Position numbers and translations under genes: made by a program
In this document: one piece after another, positions 8,831-18,479 of the stretch
Numbering within the stretch: position 1 is the stretch's first letter
How the letters are laid out: each line of letters opens with the position of its first letter
The notes under the pieces: generated by a model
The model's input: the letters and a program-made list of their open reading frames with translations, nothing else
Told to the model about the DNA's origin: nothing
Database searches by the model: none
From: Asaia bogorensis NBRC 16594
Lineage (GTDB): Bacteria > Pseudomonadota > Alphaproteobacteria > Acetobacterales > Acetobacteraceae
Direction: 5' to 3'
NCBI RefSeq assembly: GCF_001547995.1
Contig: NZ_AP014690.1
Location: 2,105,001-2,169,000, forward strand
Length of the DNA: 64,000 nt

Positions 8831-10513
8831 ATGCCCGACCTGCCTGATCCCGTAACCGGATCGGACTTCCCTGCCCCGAACCCTGCTGACCCGATCATTG
8901 TTCTCGTCGGCCTGATGGGCGCCGGAAAGACGACAATCGGCCGCCGTCTGGCGGCTCGACTCGGTCTGGAATTCGTGGATGCCGATCTTGAGATTGAGCG
9001 TGCTGCGGGCTGCACCATTTCGGAGATCTTCGCCCGGCATGGCGAGCCGGCATTTCGTGATGGTGAGAGACGGGTGATCCAGCGCCTGCTGCAGGGGCCT
9101 GCCAAGGTGCTCGCAACAGGGGGCGGCGCCTTCATCGACGCGCAGACGCGCCGTCTGGTGAAGGCCCACGCCCGGTCGGTCTGGCTGCGTTGCCCCCTGC
9201 CCGTGTTGGTGCGTCGCGTTTCGGGCCGCACAGGTCGCCCCCTGCTCGACAAGGGGAATGTCGAATCAACGCTTGCCGCGCTTCAGGCGCAGCGCCACCC
9301 CATTTATGCAGAGGCAGATATCGTCGTGGATTGTGGAGATGACAGCATCGATCATGGTGCTCAGCGCATTATTGAGGCGCTCGATTCCTATGCCCACCCA
9401 CTTCGGGTACCCGTAACGCTTGAGTCGCATCGTTACGAGGTTCTGATCGGGTCTGACCTGATCAGCCGTGCCGGGGCCTATCTGGCGCCCATCCTGCCCC
9501 AGAAGCGTGCGGTGGTGATCACCGATGAAACCGTGGCGAAACTCCACCTCCCGCGCCTGCTTGGTGCTCTGGCTGAGACCGGTATCGACGCCACCCCTTT
9601 CGTGGTTCCGGTGGGTGAAGAGTCGAAATCGCTCACCCGTTATGCAGCGCTGATCAATGACATTCTGGACCACGGGATGGAACGCCATACAACGGTCATC
9701 GGCCTTGGCGGTGGCGTGGTGGGCGATCTTTCCGGATTTGTGGCGTCCAGCGTTCTGCGTGGCGTTCCCTTTGTCCAGATCCCGACAACACTGCTCTCTC
9801 AGGTCGACAGCTCGGTAGGGGGCAAGACGGGGCTCAATGCCCGCGCCGGCAAAAATCTGGTCGGCGCCTTCTACCAGCCTCGCATCGTTCTGGCCGACAG
9901 TTCGGCGCTGGCGACGCTCTCACGCCGTGAACGCGTCGCGGGTTATGCCGAGATCGTCAAGGCAGGCATTATTGCCGATCCCGCCCTGTTTGCCTGGTGC
10001 GAAGCCCACGGCGCCGACCTTCTAGACGGTGACCCGGCCGCCCTTGGCGAGGCGGTGCAACGTGCCTGCGCCTTCAAGGCGAAAGTCGTGATGGACGATG
10101 AAAAGGAAACGGCTGCACAGGATGGAAGGGCCCTGCTCAACCTTGGTCACTCCTTCGGTCACGCTCTGGAGGCCCATTTCCGCTATGACGGGCGCCTGCT
10201 TCATGGTGAGGCCGTGTCGATCGGGCTCCATCTGGCCGCTGCCCTCTCTGTTGCTCTGGGCCTGTGCCCACGTGCGGACATGGAACGCATCGACACCCAT
10301 CTGCGTGGCCTTGGCATGCCCGCTGGTCTCGACTGGTTCGATGAGACGCTGAGCGCCAGCGAACTGATCGCCTCGATGGCACGCGACAAGAAGGTGCTCA
10401 ACGGACGCCTTTCATTCGTCCTCTTGCGCGGGATAGGCCAGGCTTTCACAACCCGTGATGTTGAAATGGACACGGTGCGTGACGTTTTGGTTCAGGAAGG
10501 TTGCTCGCCCTGA
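8831..10513 (+). CDS. aroKB: fused shikimate kinase / 3-dehydroquinate synthase
   Basis: Two shikimate pathway enzymes in one 560-residue chain. Residues 20-190 are shikimate kinase: P-loop GLMGAGKTT (27-35), the substrate-binding D-x-D ([10 protein letters not shown]), [19 protein letters not shown] and the lid R in RTGRPLLD. Residues 200-560 are dehydroquinate synthase: [41 protein letters not shown] and the metal site H in [13 protein letters not shown] and [10 protein letters not shown]. The reactions are steps 5 and 2 of the pathway, so it is not a channel between consecutive steps. The start is unsure: 8831 and an in-frame ATG at 8792 are both possible, neither with a good ribosome site. 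It is divergent from the xerD operon. Confidence 0.93.
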   Translation: MPDLPDPVTGSDFPAPNPADPIIVLVGLMGAGKTTIGRRLAARLGLEFVDADLEIERAAGCTISEIFARHGEPAFRDGERRVIQRLLQGPAKVLATGGGAFIDAQTRRLVKAHARSVWLRCPLPVLVRRVSGRTGRPLLDKGNVESTLAALQAQRHPIYAEADIVVDCGDDSIDHGAQRIIEALDSYAHPLRVPVTLESHRYEVLIGSDLISRAGAYLAPILPQKRAVVITDETVAKLHLPRLLGALAETGIDATPFVVPVGEESKSLTRYAALINDILDHGMERHTTVIGLGGGVVGDLSGFVASSVLRGVPFVQIPTTLLSQVDSSVGGKTGLNARAGKNLVGAFYQPRIVLADSSALATLSRRERVAGYAEIVKAGIIADPALFAWCEAHGADLLDGDPAALGEAVQRACAFKAKVVMDDEKETAAQDGRALLNLGHSFGHALEAHFRYDGRLLHGEAVSIGLHLAAALSVALGLCPRADMERIDTHLRGLGMPAGLDWFDETLSASELIASMARDKKVLNGRLSFVLLRGIGQAFTTRDVEMDTVRDVLVQEGCSP

Positions 10514-10823
10514 GGTGACGTGGGGGCTCGGTGATTTTTCCTTACAGAACAGCCATTCTCCTCACGATCCCTTGATGCCGTGATTCATGAACAAACCCGC
10601 TAGAACGGCTCGCTGCATAAGAAATTGTTAATCGGGCGGAATGGAGTGTTGCAGTTTGGACACGGCTATTTCGTCTAATCGTCAAATACCCATGGAACTC
10701 ACTTCCTGAACCGGAACTGACGGCTCTATACGCACTTATGCATCGCGCTGAGCTTGTTGTCGCTTCGCCTCTGCGGAGGGAAAACGGCAGGCTTGAATGG
10801 ATGAATTTATGAGGACGAAACTA
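10514..10823. other. intergenic region before the OmpA gene
   Basis: 310 bases. No gene is visible. The stretch 10610-10700 is richer in A/T than its surroundings and presumably holds the OmpA promoter, but I cannot pick a convincing -35/-10 pair. No clear terminator follows aroKB. Confidence 0.45.
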
Positions 10824-11969
10824 ATGCGTCTCCGCACGGCACTTCTGGCCATGACGTCGATGGCAGCCGCCCCGACGATCGCCATGGCGAGCACCATCAC
10901 CGGCCCGTATGTCAATATCGGCGGTGGCTACAATCTGGTTCAGACCCAGCACGCTCACTTCTCTCCGACGACCCAGGCCGACGGCACGACCGGCAATGGC
11001 GGCACGAGCTCGAAGTTCCGTCACAAGGACGGCTTCACGGGCTTCGGTTCGTTCGGTTGGGGCTTCGGCAACGGCCTGCGCGCTGAAATCGAAGGCGTCT
11101 ACAACTACTCCCAGATCAACCACCGCAACACGACACCGGTGACCGGTTCGACCAGCGGTTCCGACCAGTCCTATGGCGGCTTTGTCAACGTTCTGTATGA
11201 TATCGATCTGGCCCAGTTCGGCATCAACGTGCCCGTCACGCCGTTCGTCGGTGTCGGTGCAGGTTACCTGTGGCAGCACTACAACCCGATCACCACCGCC
11301 TACACCAATGGCGCTGTTAATCGCGTTGGCGGCACGCAGGGTGGCTTTGCCTATCAGGGCATCGTCGGTGCAGCTTACGACATTCCGGGCGTTCCGGGCC
11401 TCGCGCTCACGACCGAATACCGTATGATCGGCCAGACCTTCACGGATGGTGCATACCGCTCCACCTCGTGGAACCGTAACGGCACGGGCCTGCACAAGGG
11501 CAACGTGAACTTCGGTGATCGCTTCCAGCACCAGTTCATCCTGGGCCTGCGTTATGCCTTCGACACGGCTCCGCCGCCGCCGCCGCCGGTTGCCGTCGTT
11601 GCTCCCCCGGTCGTGCAGCCTGCTCGCACGTACCTGGTGTTCTTCGATTGGGACAAGTCGAACCTGACGGGCCGCGCTCGTGAGATCGTTGCCCAGGCAG
11701 CTCAGGCTTCCACGCACGTCCAGACGACGCGCATCGAAGTCAACGGCTACACCGACAACTCTGCTGCTCACCCCGGTGCACGCGGCCAGAAGTACAACAT
11801 GGGCCTCTCGGTCCGTCGCGCACAGTCGGTCAAGGCTGAGCTGATCCGTGACGGCGTTCCTGCCGCTGCGATCGACATCCACGGCTACGGCGAGCAGCAC
11901 CCGCTGGTCCCGACGGGTCCGAACACCCGTGAGCCGCAGAACCGTCGCGTCGAAATCATCCTGCGCTGA
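10824..11969 (+). CDS. OmpA family outer membrane protein
   Basis: 381 residues. Order of parts: a signal peptide (residues 1-22, cleavage after AMA), an eight-strand beta-barrel (about 25-245, starting YVNIGGGYNL and ending FILGLRYAFD), a Pro-rich hinge (PPPPPPVAVVAPPVVQPA), and an OmpA C-terminal peptidoglycan-binding domain with FDWDKSNLT, NGYTDNS, LSVRRAQSVKAELIRDG and EPQNRRVEI. It links outer membrane and cell wall. I start at 10824 because GAGGA lies eight bases upstream; ATG codons at 10809 and 10797 are also in frame. Codon use is strongly biased to C/G-ending codons, as in highly expressed genes. Confidence 0.92.
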   Translation: MRLRTALLAMTSMAAAPTIAMASTITGPYVNIGGGYNLVQTQHAHFSPTTQADGTTGNGGTSSKFRHKDGFTGFGSFGWGFGNGLRAEIEGVYNYSQINHRNTTPVTGSTSGSDQSYGGFVNVLYDIDLAQFGINVPVTPFVGVGAGYLWQHYNPITTAYTNGAVNRVGGTQGGFAYQGIVGAAYDIPGVPGLALTTEYRMIGQTFTDGAYRSTSWNRNGTGLHKGNVNFGDRFQHQFILGLRYAFDTAPPPPPPVAVVAPPVVQPARTYLVFFDWDKSNLTGRAREIVAQAAQASTHVQTTRIEVNGYTDNSAAHPGARGQKYNMGLSVRRAQSVKAELIRDGVPAAAIDIHGYGEQHPLVPTGPNTREPQNRRVEIILR

Positions 11970-12022
11970 TTTCGGCCTGAGAAAGAGGTCTCCCCGGAGG
12001 CCTCTTGATCGGTTCCAGAATA

Positions 12023-12055
12023 AAGGCCTCCGGCATTCGTGCCGGGGGCCTTTTT
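12023..12055 (+). terminator. rho-independent terminator of the OmpA gene
   Basis: A 13-base stem (AAGGCCTCCGGCA, 12023-12035, against 12040-12052) closes a TTCG tetraloop and runs into TTTTT. A weaker hairpin (AGAGGTCT/AGGCCTCT) lies just before it at about 11986-12006. Confidence 0.88.
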
Positions 12056-12155
12056 CTTTGCAATCTCCCCTTGTCTCACCGACCAAAGTATTACATATAA
12101 GTAATGTGTTCGGAGGATAAGCAGTTCACGCTTTGCCCCTCCGGGGAGGTTGGCC

Positions 12156-12299
12156 ATGGCTCAGACTTATCATATCGATCGTTCGGACCGCACCGGCATT
12201 ACGCCGCTTCATCATGAGGGCGAGAATGTCTTCCTTATGCTCGGCGCTCTCGTGGGTGGGCTTTTCGCTCTTGGGGCGATCGCTTTATTGACCCTCTGA
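12156..12299 (+). CDS. 47-residue single-pass membrane protein, unknown function
   Basis: A short gene with good support: GGGGAGGT lies five bases before the ATG, the frame starts MAQTYHIDRSDRTG, and residues 27-47 form one hydrophobic helix (FLMLGALVGGLFALGAIALL) ending at the C-terminus. The N-terminal half is polar with two His pairs. It is flanked by a strong terminator on each side (12023-12055 and 12322-12347), so it is its own transcription unit. I do not recognise a family. A tail-anchored or small regulatory membrane peptide is possible, but nothing points to a particular partner. Confidence 0.65.
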   Translation: MAQTYHIDRSDRTGITPLHHEGENVFLMLGALVGGLFALGAIALLTL

Positions 12300-12321
12300 A
12301 CGACACGTTCTTAAGGCAAAA

Positions 12322-12350
12322 AAAAGCCCCGGTCTCCCGGGGCTTTTTTC
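12322..12350. terminator. bidirectional rho-independent terminator
   Basis: Stem AAAAGCCCCGG (12322-12332) and CCGGGGCTTTT (12337-12347) with loop TCTC, flanked by A8 on the left and T6 on the right. It serves the small membrane protein gene (plus) and prfC (minus). Confidence 0.9.
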
Positions 12351-12410
12351 ATTCCAGACAACGTCATGTTGGGTCTTACTCGAACAGCATCCCGCAGAGC
12401 AGCCAGCTGA

Positions 12411-13973
12411 TCAGTTACTCAGGCCGATCTGCTTGATATCGTGAAACGCCAGATCGGGATTCATCTCGACCATGCGACGCATCATGAAGTTCGAGCTCGC
12501 AAGAAAAACGGGATCGCCGTCAAGATCATCTGCCATGGCTGAGCGGTTCGCCATGGAATAGGCTTCGATCTTGGTACGTTCGCCCGTCACCCAGCGGGCA
12601 ATCGTATAGGGCGTCGATTCGAAGCCGATGGCGACGCCATATTCGCCCTGCAAACGCGACTGCAACACATCAAGCTGAAGTGTGCCTACGACGCCCACGA
12701 TGGGTGGCAGCCCATCCTGCGGGCGAAATAGCTGCACAACACCCTCCTCTGCCAGTTCCACAAGCGCCTGACGCAGCTTCTTCGCTTTCATCGCGTCATC
12801 CAGGCGCACACGGCGCAGAATTTCGGGCGCGAAATGCGGCACGCCCGTAAAACGAAGCTCTTCACTCTCGCTGAGCGTATCGCCAATGCGCAACGTGCCG
12901 TGATTGGGCAGCCCCACAACGTCACCCGCAAAGGCCTCCTCCGCAAGCTGACGATCACGCGCAAAGAAGAACTGTGGCGTATGCAGCGCAAACTGCTTGC
13001 CTGTGCGGACATGCTTCAGGCGCATGCCGCGCGTCAGCCGCCCCGAGCAGATACGGGCGAAAGCCATACGGTCGCGATGATTGGGGTCCATATTGGCCTG
13101 GATCTTGAAGATCAGCGCCGTTACCTGCTCCTCGTCGGCTTTGACCTCGCGCGTCTCACTGGGCTGGGCACGCGGCTCGGGACCATAAGCCACCAAGGCA
13201 TCCAGCAGATCGGTCACGCCAATTTCCTTCATGGCGCTACCGAAGAACACAGGCGTCAAATGCCCGGCGTCGAAAGACTCTCGATCAAACAAGGGAAGCG
13301 CCGCCTCGGCAAGTTCGAGCTCTTCGGAAAGCGCAACCATACGAGCGTCGGATTGCGAGAGCGTCGCGGCCTCACCGCGTATCTCACGCGTGCGCATGTC
13401 ATAGGTCCCAGCAAAATGTCCGGCACGCCCAATCGGCCATGTGGCAGGCGAGGTATCCAGCGCCAGTGTCGACGCAATTTCATCCAGCAGCCCGAAGCAG
13501 TCCTGCGCCTCGCGGTCCATCTTGTTGATGAAGGTTACGATAGGGATATCGCGCAGGCGGCAGATCTCGAACAGCTTGCGCGTACGGTCCTCAATACCCT
13601 TGGCTGCGTCGATCACCATGACGGCGCAATCGACAGCCGTCAGCGTACGGTAGGTGTCCTCGGAGAAGTCTTCATGGCCCGGCGTGTCGAGCAGATTGAA
13701 CACGCAGCCGCCATATTCGAAGGTCATGACTGAGGTCACAACCGAGATACCGCGGTCACGTTCGATACCCATCCAGTCGGATTTGGTACGGCGGCGCTCA
13801 CCCTTGGCGCGTACATTGCCTGCAAGCTGGATGGCGCCACCCGCGCGCAGGATACGCTCTGTCAGGGTCGTCTTACCGGCGTCAGGATGCGAAATGATGG
13901 CGAAGGTCCGGCGTCGCCGGATCTCGCTGGCAAGGCCCGTGGCAGAAACGGAGGCGGACGCGGCTTCGGACAT
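12411..13973 (-). CDS. prfC: peptide chain release factor 3
   Basis: GTPase that recycles release factors RF1 and RF2 from the ribosome after termination. 520 residues, normal length. GTPase motifs are intact: P-loop SHPDAGKTTLTE, switch region RGISVVTSVM, DTPGHEDFSEDT and NKMD. The RF3-specific middle part (MAFARICSGRLTRGMRLKH) and C-terminal domain (GTLQLDVLQSRLQGEYGV) distinguish it from EF-G and other translational GTPases. It lies downstream of rpsD on the same strand, separated by a strong hairpin, so it may depend on read-through or its own promoter. Confidence 0.96.
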   Translation of the reverse strand: MSEAASASVSATGLASEIRRRRTFAIISHPDAGKTTLTERILRAGGAIQLAGNVRAKGERRRTKSDWMGIERDRGISVVTSVMTFEYGGCVFNLLDTPGHEDFSEDTYRTLTAVDCAVMVIDAAKGIEDRTRKLFEICRLRDIPIVTFINKMDREAQDCFGLLDEIASTLALDTSPATWPIGRAGHFAGTYDMRTREIRGEAATLSQSDARMVALSEELELAEAALPLFDRESFDAGHLTPVFFGSAMKEIGVTDLLDALVAYGPEPRAQPSETREVKADEEQVTALIFKIQANMDPNHRDRMAFARICSGRLTRGMRLKHVRTGKQFALHTPQFFFARDRQLAEEAFAGDVVGLPNHGTLRIGDTLSESEELRFTGVPHFAPEILRRVRLDDAMKAKKLRQALVELAEEGVVQLFRPQDGLPPIVGVVGTLQLDVLQSRLQGEYGVAIGFESTPYTIARWVTGERTKIEAYSMANRSAMADDLDGDPVFLASSNFMMRRMVEMNPDLAFHDIKQIGLSN

Positions 13974-14016
13974 CGAAAACTAACCTTCGGTAAAACGGCA
14001 AATACCAGAAACGACA

Positions 14017-14076
14017 AATGCCGGACCGGGGGTGAACCCGATCCGGCATTGGCCAGAAACACCCGGAAGAAACGGG
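14017..14076 (-). terminator. tandem hairpins downstream of rpsD
   Basis: Two hairpins follow the rpsD stop on the minus strand. The first pairs ACCCG with CGGGT around a short loop (about 14061-14076). The second is a 14-base stem (14017-14030 with 14037-14050, one G-U pair, loop six bases) followed by a T-rich stretch. They probably end or attenuate rpsD transcripts before prfC. Confidence 0.6.
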
Positions 14077-14080
14077 TCTT

Positions 14081-14698
14081 TTAGCGCGAGTAGAACTCGA
14101 CCACGAGGTTCGGTTCCATCTGCACGGGGTACGGCACATCGGACAGACGCGGGCTGCGAACGAACTTGCCCTTCATCTGGCGATGATCGACCTCGATGTA
14201 TTCCGGCACGTCACGCTCGGCGGACTGGGCGGCATCGAGAACGACAGCAAGCTGCTTGGACTTCTCACGCACTTCAATGACGTCACCGTCACGGACGAGG
14301 TAGGAAGGGATGTTCACCTTGCGACCATTGACCGTCACGTGGCCATGGCTGACGAACTGACGGGCAGCGAACGGGGTGATCGCGAACTTGAGGCGGTAGA
14401 TCACCGCATCCAGGCGACGCTCCAGCAGGTCGATCAGGTTCTCTGACGTGTCGCCCTTACGACGGACGGCTTCGTCATAGTACTTGCGGAACTGCTTCTC
14501 GCTGATGTTGCCGTAGTAGCCCTTGAGCTTCTGCTTGGCCATCAGCTGGATCGAGAAGTCGGAGGGCTTCTGCTTGCGGCGCTGGCCATGCTGACCGGGG
14601 CCGTATTCCCGCTTGTTGACCGGCGACTTGGCGCGGCCCCACAGGTTTACGCCCAGACGGCGATTGATTTTATACTTGCTCTCTTGGCGCTTGCTCAT
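14081..14698 (-). CDS. rpsD: 30S ribosomal protein S4
   Basis: Primary 16S rRNA-binding protein that nucleates small-subunit assembly. 205 residues from the ATG at 14698, exactly the usual size. The start [21 protein letters not shown] and the S4 RNA-binding domain ([34 protein letters not shown]) are intact. It belongs to the zinc-free type, lacking the N-terminal Cys cluster. A longer in-frame reading to 14866 exists but its extra 56 residues are unlike S4. The gene stands outside the alpha operon, as is common in Alphaproteobacteria. Confidence 0.97.
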   Translation of the reverse strand: MSKRQESKYKINRRLGVNLWGRAKSPVNKREYGPGQHGQRRKQKPSDFSIQLMAKQKLKGYYGNISEKQFRKYYDEAVRRKGDTSENLIDLLERRLDAVIYRLKFAITPFAARQFVSHGHVTVNGRKVNIPSYLVRDGDVIEVREKSKQLAVVLDAAQSAERDVPEYIEVDHRQMKGKFVRSPRLSDVPYPVQMEPNLVVEFYSR

Positions 14699-15084
14699 GT
14701 GCAAGAACTCGCTTCGACTTCGGGTTGTCCTGACGCTGCGCGACAACCGCATGTTGCGCCGGTAGGCCTTCCCCCGAATTAGGAAAGACGGGCGCATCCC
14801 TCGAACCGCTGTCACGGGATGCAGAACCCGATCTGACAACGGCCGGCATGTCCACGTTCCCGGCAATAGCGGCGGCTCCTACAGGACCCCCTCCGCGGTG
14901 TCAATCAAATTTGCCCGTATCTGCAGCGGCGGGGCTGGCCTTTCACCCACCTGCACGAGTCTGGAGATCTCGCATGGCTCACAAATTTCGGATCGACGGA
15001 ACAACACAAGGGCGGCTGCGTCTGCATGGATGCACGCCATGTCTCATGGCATAATAATCAGAAGTTATCCGAGGGAGGACCACC
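14699..15084. other. divergent promoter region between rpsD and the Kbp-like gene
   Basis: 386 bases without a supported gene. Toward the plus strand a TAATAAT (about 15051-15057) lies shortly before the AGGGAGGA ribosome site of the next gene and could be a -10 element. I see no rpsD leader structure that I can assign with confidence. Confidence 0.4.
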
Positions 15085-15555
15085 ATGGCCATTTTCAAGT
15101 TCAATCGTGCTGCCGGGCGCAAGCTTGACGAGCAAGCGAAGGTTGCGGCCATCAACCCGGCAGGTGCCCCCGCACCCAAGGCTCCGCATGAGAGCCTCAT
15201 CAAGCGCGCCTTCAAGCAATATGGCATGTCGCAGCTTTCCGTCTCGCACATCACGGTTCGCGACAGCACCATCGCCCTGAAGGGCAAGGCCGAAAGCGCG
15301 GCCGAACGCGATGCCATGATCCTCGCCGCCGGGAATATTGCCGGCATCGACACGGTGCATGCCGATATCACAGTGCCTGAAGGTACCCCTGCTCCGGTAT
15401 TTCACCAGGTCTCACCCGGAGAGACGCTGCATGCCATTGCCGAGAAAACGGATGCGGATGTCACAGCAGAGGATTTGCATAAGGCCAATGAAGCCGAGCT
15501 GGCCCATCATGACGGCGTCTATCCCGGCCAGACGATCCGTATCCCGGAGGCCTGA
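15085..15555 (+). CDS. kbp: BON-LysM protein, Kbp (YgaU) family
   Basis: 156-residue cytoplasmic-type protein without a signal peptide. Residues 35-100 form a BON domain (VSHITVRDSTIALKGKAESA, IAGIDTVHADI) and residues 105-155 a LysM domain (HQVSPGETLHAIAEKT, DGVYPGQTIRIPE). This is the architecture of E. coli Kbp, a K+-binding protein that stabilises cells at high external potassium. The potassium role here is transferred from the family. A very good ribosome site (GGGAGGACCACC) sets the start. It is a single gene, convergent with the MATE gene. Confidence 0.88.
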   Translation: MAIFKFNRAAGRKLDEQAKVAAINPAGAPAPKAPHESLIKRAFKQYGMSQLSVSHITVRDSTIALKGKAESAAERDAMILAAGNIAGIDTVHADITVPEGTPAPVFHQVSPGETLHAIAEKTDADVTAEDLHKANEAELAHHDGVYPGQTIRIPEA

Positions 15556-15599
15556 TCTCTCCGCATCCCACCGATCACGGTGCAATAAACGGGGCCTGC

Positions 15600-17027
15600 T
15601 CAGGCGGGCTCCGCACAGGCTGGGGGCAGCGTCCCCTGCCCCTCTCGCAGTTTGCGTCGTAGCGTAACCACCAGTCTTATCGACAGCAGGACCGATAAAA
15701 TACCGAGCCCGGTAGCCAAGCCAATCCAGAGCCCCGCAGCCCCGTAACCTGCCTTGAACGCCAGCCAGTCGCCTCCGAGGATGGATACGGGGATATAGGT
15801 CACCACCATCAGAACCATTGGCATGAACGTGTCATGGCAACCGCGCAGGGCACCAGAACAGACGCATTGCACGCCATCGAGAATCTGGAAGATCCCCGCA
15901 ATTTTAAGAAGCGTCACAGCCAGTGGAATGACCTGTGCCGCATCCTGACCATGCGAATCGACATAGAAACCGGCGATGTATCCCGGGAAGACGAGCAGGA
16001 TCGTAGCGGTAAAGGATGTCCACAAAACCACCAGCATGACCGCCCCGAGCGTGGCGCGCAGGGCCGCCGCAGGAGCACCAGCGCCCAGCCAGTACGCAAC
16101 CCGGATATTCACCGCCTGAGAGAGCGCCAGACTGATCATGAATGCGGTACTGGTCACGCTGAGCGCTATCTGGTGCGCTGCCGACGAGACAGCCCCCAAC
16201 GCGCCAGCGTGAAGCCCTGTCATCTGGAATGCCAGCAATTCTGCGCCGGTTGCGCCCATCATGGGCAGCCCCAGACGCAGCATTTCCATCATGGCGCGTG
16301 GATCGGGCCGCGTCAGCCGAAGATGCGGCCTGAGTAAGGACTGGCGCCGGGCAAGGATTACCAGCAGGATGGCAACCGACCAGCCCGTCACGATGGTCGC
16401 GCAGGCCGAACCCCACAGCCCCATACGCGGCAGACCAAAGCGCCCATGGATCAGACCTGCATTGAGAAAGCCGTTCATGACCGCCATACCCGGCATGGTC
16501 CAGAGCAGCAGACGTTCACTGCCAAACGCAGGCAGGATGATGCGCAGGAGCCCGATAATGACCAGATTGGGCAGAAGCGCCCATAGCAGCAGATGCATGA
16601 AGCGGCTGCCCTGTGAAACGATCAGGGCGGGCTCGTTGAAGAAACTAAGCAGCGACCCCGCAGGCAGTAGAATGGCCAGCACTGGCAGACAGAGCAGCAG
16701 AGCGAGCAAGACGCCTGATGTCACGATGCCCGAGAGATCTTCCAGACGCTCCTGCGACGCGAAGGCACGGCCGCGTGCCCGCGCGATGAGGATGCTGGCC
16801 CCACCCAGCGCCGCCTGAAACGTGATGAACGTGCAGAAAAAGAGATTGGTGGTCATGCCACCCACCGCCAGCGCCGTGGCACCCAGACTGCCAAGCAGCA
16901 CCGTATCGGTGACATTCATGGCCATTTCGCTCAACTGCGAAAAACTCAGCGGCGCGGCAATTCTGATAAGCGCACGCAGGTGTTCACCCCAGCGCGGGGC
17001 CGTTGCGGAAGAGCGAATTTCTGTCAT
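15600..17027 (-). CDS. MATE family multidrug/metabolite exporter
   Basis: Cation-coupled inner membrane exporter of the NorM type, 475 residues with twelve predicted helices in two homologous halves. Typical elements: SQLSEMAMNVTDTVLLGSLG near the N-terminus, the second-half counterpart GATGAELLAFQMTGLHAG, and the C-terminal CSGALRGCHDTFMPM. The start at 17027 is preferred over a frame extending to 17111 because the family sequence begins here. Substrate unknown. It is divergent from cysS. Confidence 0.9.
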   Translation of the reverse strand: MTEIRSSATAPRWGEHLRALIRIAAPLSFSQLSEMAMNVTDTVLLGSLGATALAVGGMTTNLFFCTFITFQAALGGASILIARARGRAFASQERLEDLSGIVTSGVLLALLLCLPVLAILLPAGSLLSFFNEPALIVSQGSRFMHLLLWALLPNLVIIGLLRIILPAFGSERLLLWTMPGMAVMNGFLNAGLIHGRFGLPRMGLWGSACATIVTGWSVAILLVILARRQSLLRPHLRLTRPDPRAMMEMLRLGLPMMGATGAELLAFQMTGLHAGALGAVSSAAHQIALSVTSTAFMISLALSQAVNIRVAYWLGAGAPAAALRATLGAVMLVVLWTSFTATILLVFPGYIAGFYVDSHGQDAAQVIPLAVTLLKIAGIFQILDGVQCVCSGALRGCHDTFMPMVLMVVTYIPVSILGGDWLAFKAGYGAAGLWIGLATGLGILSVLLSIRLVVTLRRKLREGQGTLPPACAEPA

Positions 17028-17036
17028 GCAGCCCTG

Positions 17037-17045
17037 ATTATAGCA
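17037..17045 (-). promoter_or_regulatory. extended -10 promoter element of the MATE gene
   Basis: The minus strand reads TGCTATAAT, a perfect -10 hexamer with the extended TG motif. It ends only nine bases before the ATG at 17027, so transcription would begin within a few bases of the start codon and the mRNA would be almost leaderless. No good -35 box is present, which suits an extended -10 promoter. Confidence 0.45.
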
Positions 17046-17123
17046 GTGCCGAAAGAAAACCAGCACCAAAAGCCGTAAATTAGAGTTGCATGGGGCGCGG
17101 GGCTGACGCATCTACTCAACTCC

Positions 17124-18479
17124 ATGGCCACCCCACCCTATACCCTGTCCCTTCATGACAGCCAGACGCGGCGGAAACAGGTTTTCACGCCCCTGGACCC
17201 TGAAAATGTGCGCGTTTATTACTGTGGACCCACGGTTTATGACGCCGTGCATATCGGCAATCTGCGTGCCATGCTCAGCGCCGACATTCTGGTCCGCCTG
17301 CTGCGTGCGCTGTTCCCGCGTGTGACCTTTGTCCGCAACATTACGGATGTGGATGACAAGATCACCGCCAGGGCGCGGGATAATGGTGAGGATATCGCGA
17401 GCCTGACGGCCCGCACGACCATCGCCTTTCATGAAGATGTCGCAGCGCTGGGCATCCAGCCACCTGACATCGAGCCCCGCGCCACGCACCATATCGACGA
17501 CATGCTGGCCATGATTGCCCAGCTGATCGCAAGCGGCCACGCCTACGAGGCAGAAGGCCATGTTCTCTTCGCAGTCGATCGTTGCGCAAGTTATGGCGCC
17601 CTGTCCGGACGTAGCCCGGACGATCTGCTGGCCGGTGCACGGGTAGAGATCGCGCCCTACAAGCGTCACCCCGGTGATTTCGTCCTGTGGAAGCCCTCCT
17701 CGCCGGAACAGCCCGGATGGGACAGTCCGTATGGCCGCGGCCGCCCCGGCTGGCATATCGAATGTTCGGCCATGTCCCATCGTTATCTGGGTGAGAGTTT
17801 CGACATTCATGGCGGGGGCGACGATCTGCTTTTCCCGCATCATGAGAACGAACGGGCCCAGTCTCTCTGCTGTAATCCGGGCAGCAGCTTTGCGCGATAC
17901 TGGCTGCATAACGCCATGCTGCTCTCCAATGGGGAGAAAATGTCCAAGTCTCTGGGCAATTTCTTCACCATTCGCGAGGTGCTGACCCGCGCCCCGGCCG
18001 AGGCGCTGCGCCTGCTCATGCTTGGTGCCCATTACCGTTCCGTGCTCGATTTCACTTGGGAAAAACTTGAGGACGCAAAACGGACGCTCGATCGGTTCTA
18101 TCGCGCCCTTGAGAAACACCCGTCTGTCACACCCGGCGCAGTCGATGCGGATTTCATGTCCGCCCTTTGCGATGACATGAACACACCTCTCGCCCTTTCC
18201 TGCCTGCACCCGCTGGCCGACGCTGCCCTCGCTGGCGATGCACAGGCAGCCGCTTCGCTCAAGGCTTCTGGCGCCATGATCGGCCTGCTTGGCCAGTCGG
18301 CCGATGACTGGTTCCGTGCCGGATCGGATGACGGAGCCATTGATGCCCTGATCGTCCAGCGCGCCGAGGCCAAGAAAGCACGTGATTTCGCCCTGGCAGA
18401 CTCCATCAGGACCGATCTGGCCGCGCAGGGGATTATTCTTGAAGATACCGCACAGGGAACGAAATGGAGGCGCGCATGA
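17124..18479 (+). CDS. cysS: cysteinyl-tRNA synthetase
   Basis: Class I aminoacyl-tRNA synthetase, 451 residues. The HIGH-type motif reads HIGN in YYCGPTVYDAVHIGNLRAML, with the zinc Cys just before it; the other zinc ligands lie in HIECSAMSHRYLG and FPHHENERAQS. The KMSKS loop is exact (GEKMSKSLGNFF). The C-terminal DALR-type domain ends in FALADSIRTDLAAQGIILEDT. It overlaps the trmJ start by four bases, so translation is coupled. Confidence 0.97.
   Translation: MATPPYTLSLHDSQTRRKQVFTPLDPENVRVYYCGPTVYDAVHIGNLRAMLSADILVRLLRALFPRVTFVRNITDVDDKITARARDNGEDIASLTARTTIAFHEDVAALGIQPPDIEPRATHHIDDMLAMIAQLIASGHAYEAEGHVLFAVDRCASYGALSGRSPDDLLAGARVEIAPYKRHPGDFVLWKPSSPEQPGWDSPYGRGRPGWHIECSAMSHRYLGESFDIHGGGDDLLFPHHENERAQSLCCNPGSSFARYWLHNAMLLSNGEKMSKSLGNFFTIREVLTRAPAEALRLLMLGAHYRSVLDFTWEKLEDAKRTLDRFYRALEKHPSVTPGAVDADFMSALCDDMNTPLALSCLHPLADAALAGDAQAAASLKASGAMIGLLGQSADDWFRAGSDDGAIDALIVQRAEAKKARDFALADSIRTDLAAQGIILEDTAQGTKWRRA

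Noticed and set aside
10821-12086. Long minus-strand frame (421 codons) through the OmpA gene
   Set aside because: It mirrors the OmpA coding sequence, whose strong codon bias removes stops from the opposite strand. Its product has no domain and no ribosome site.
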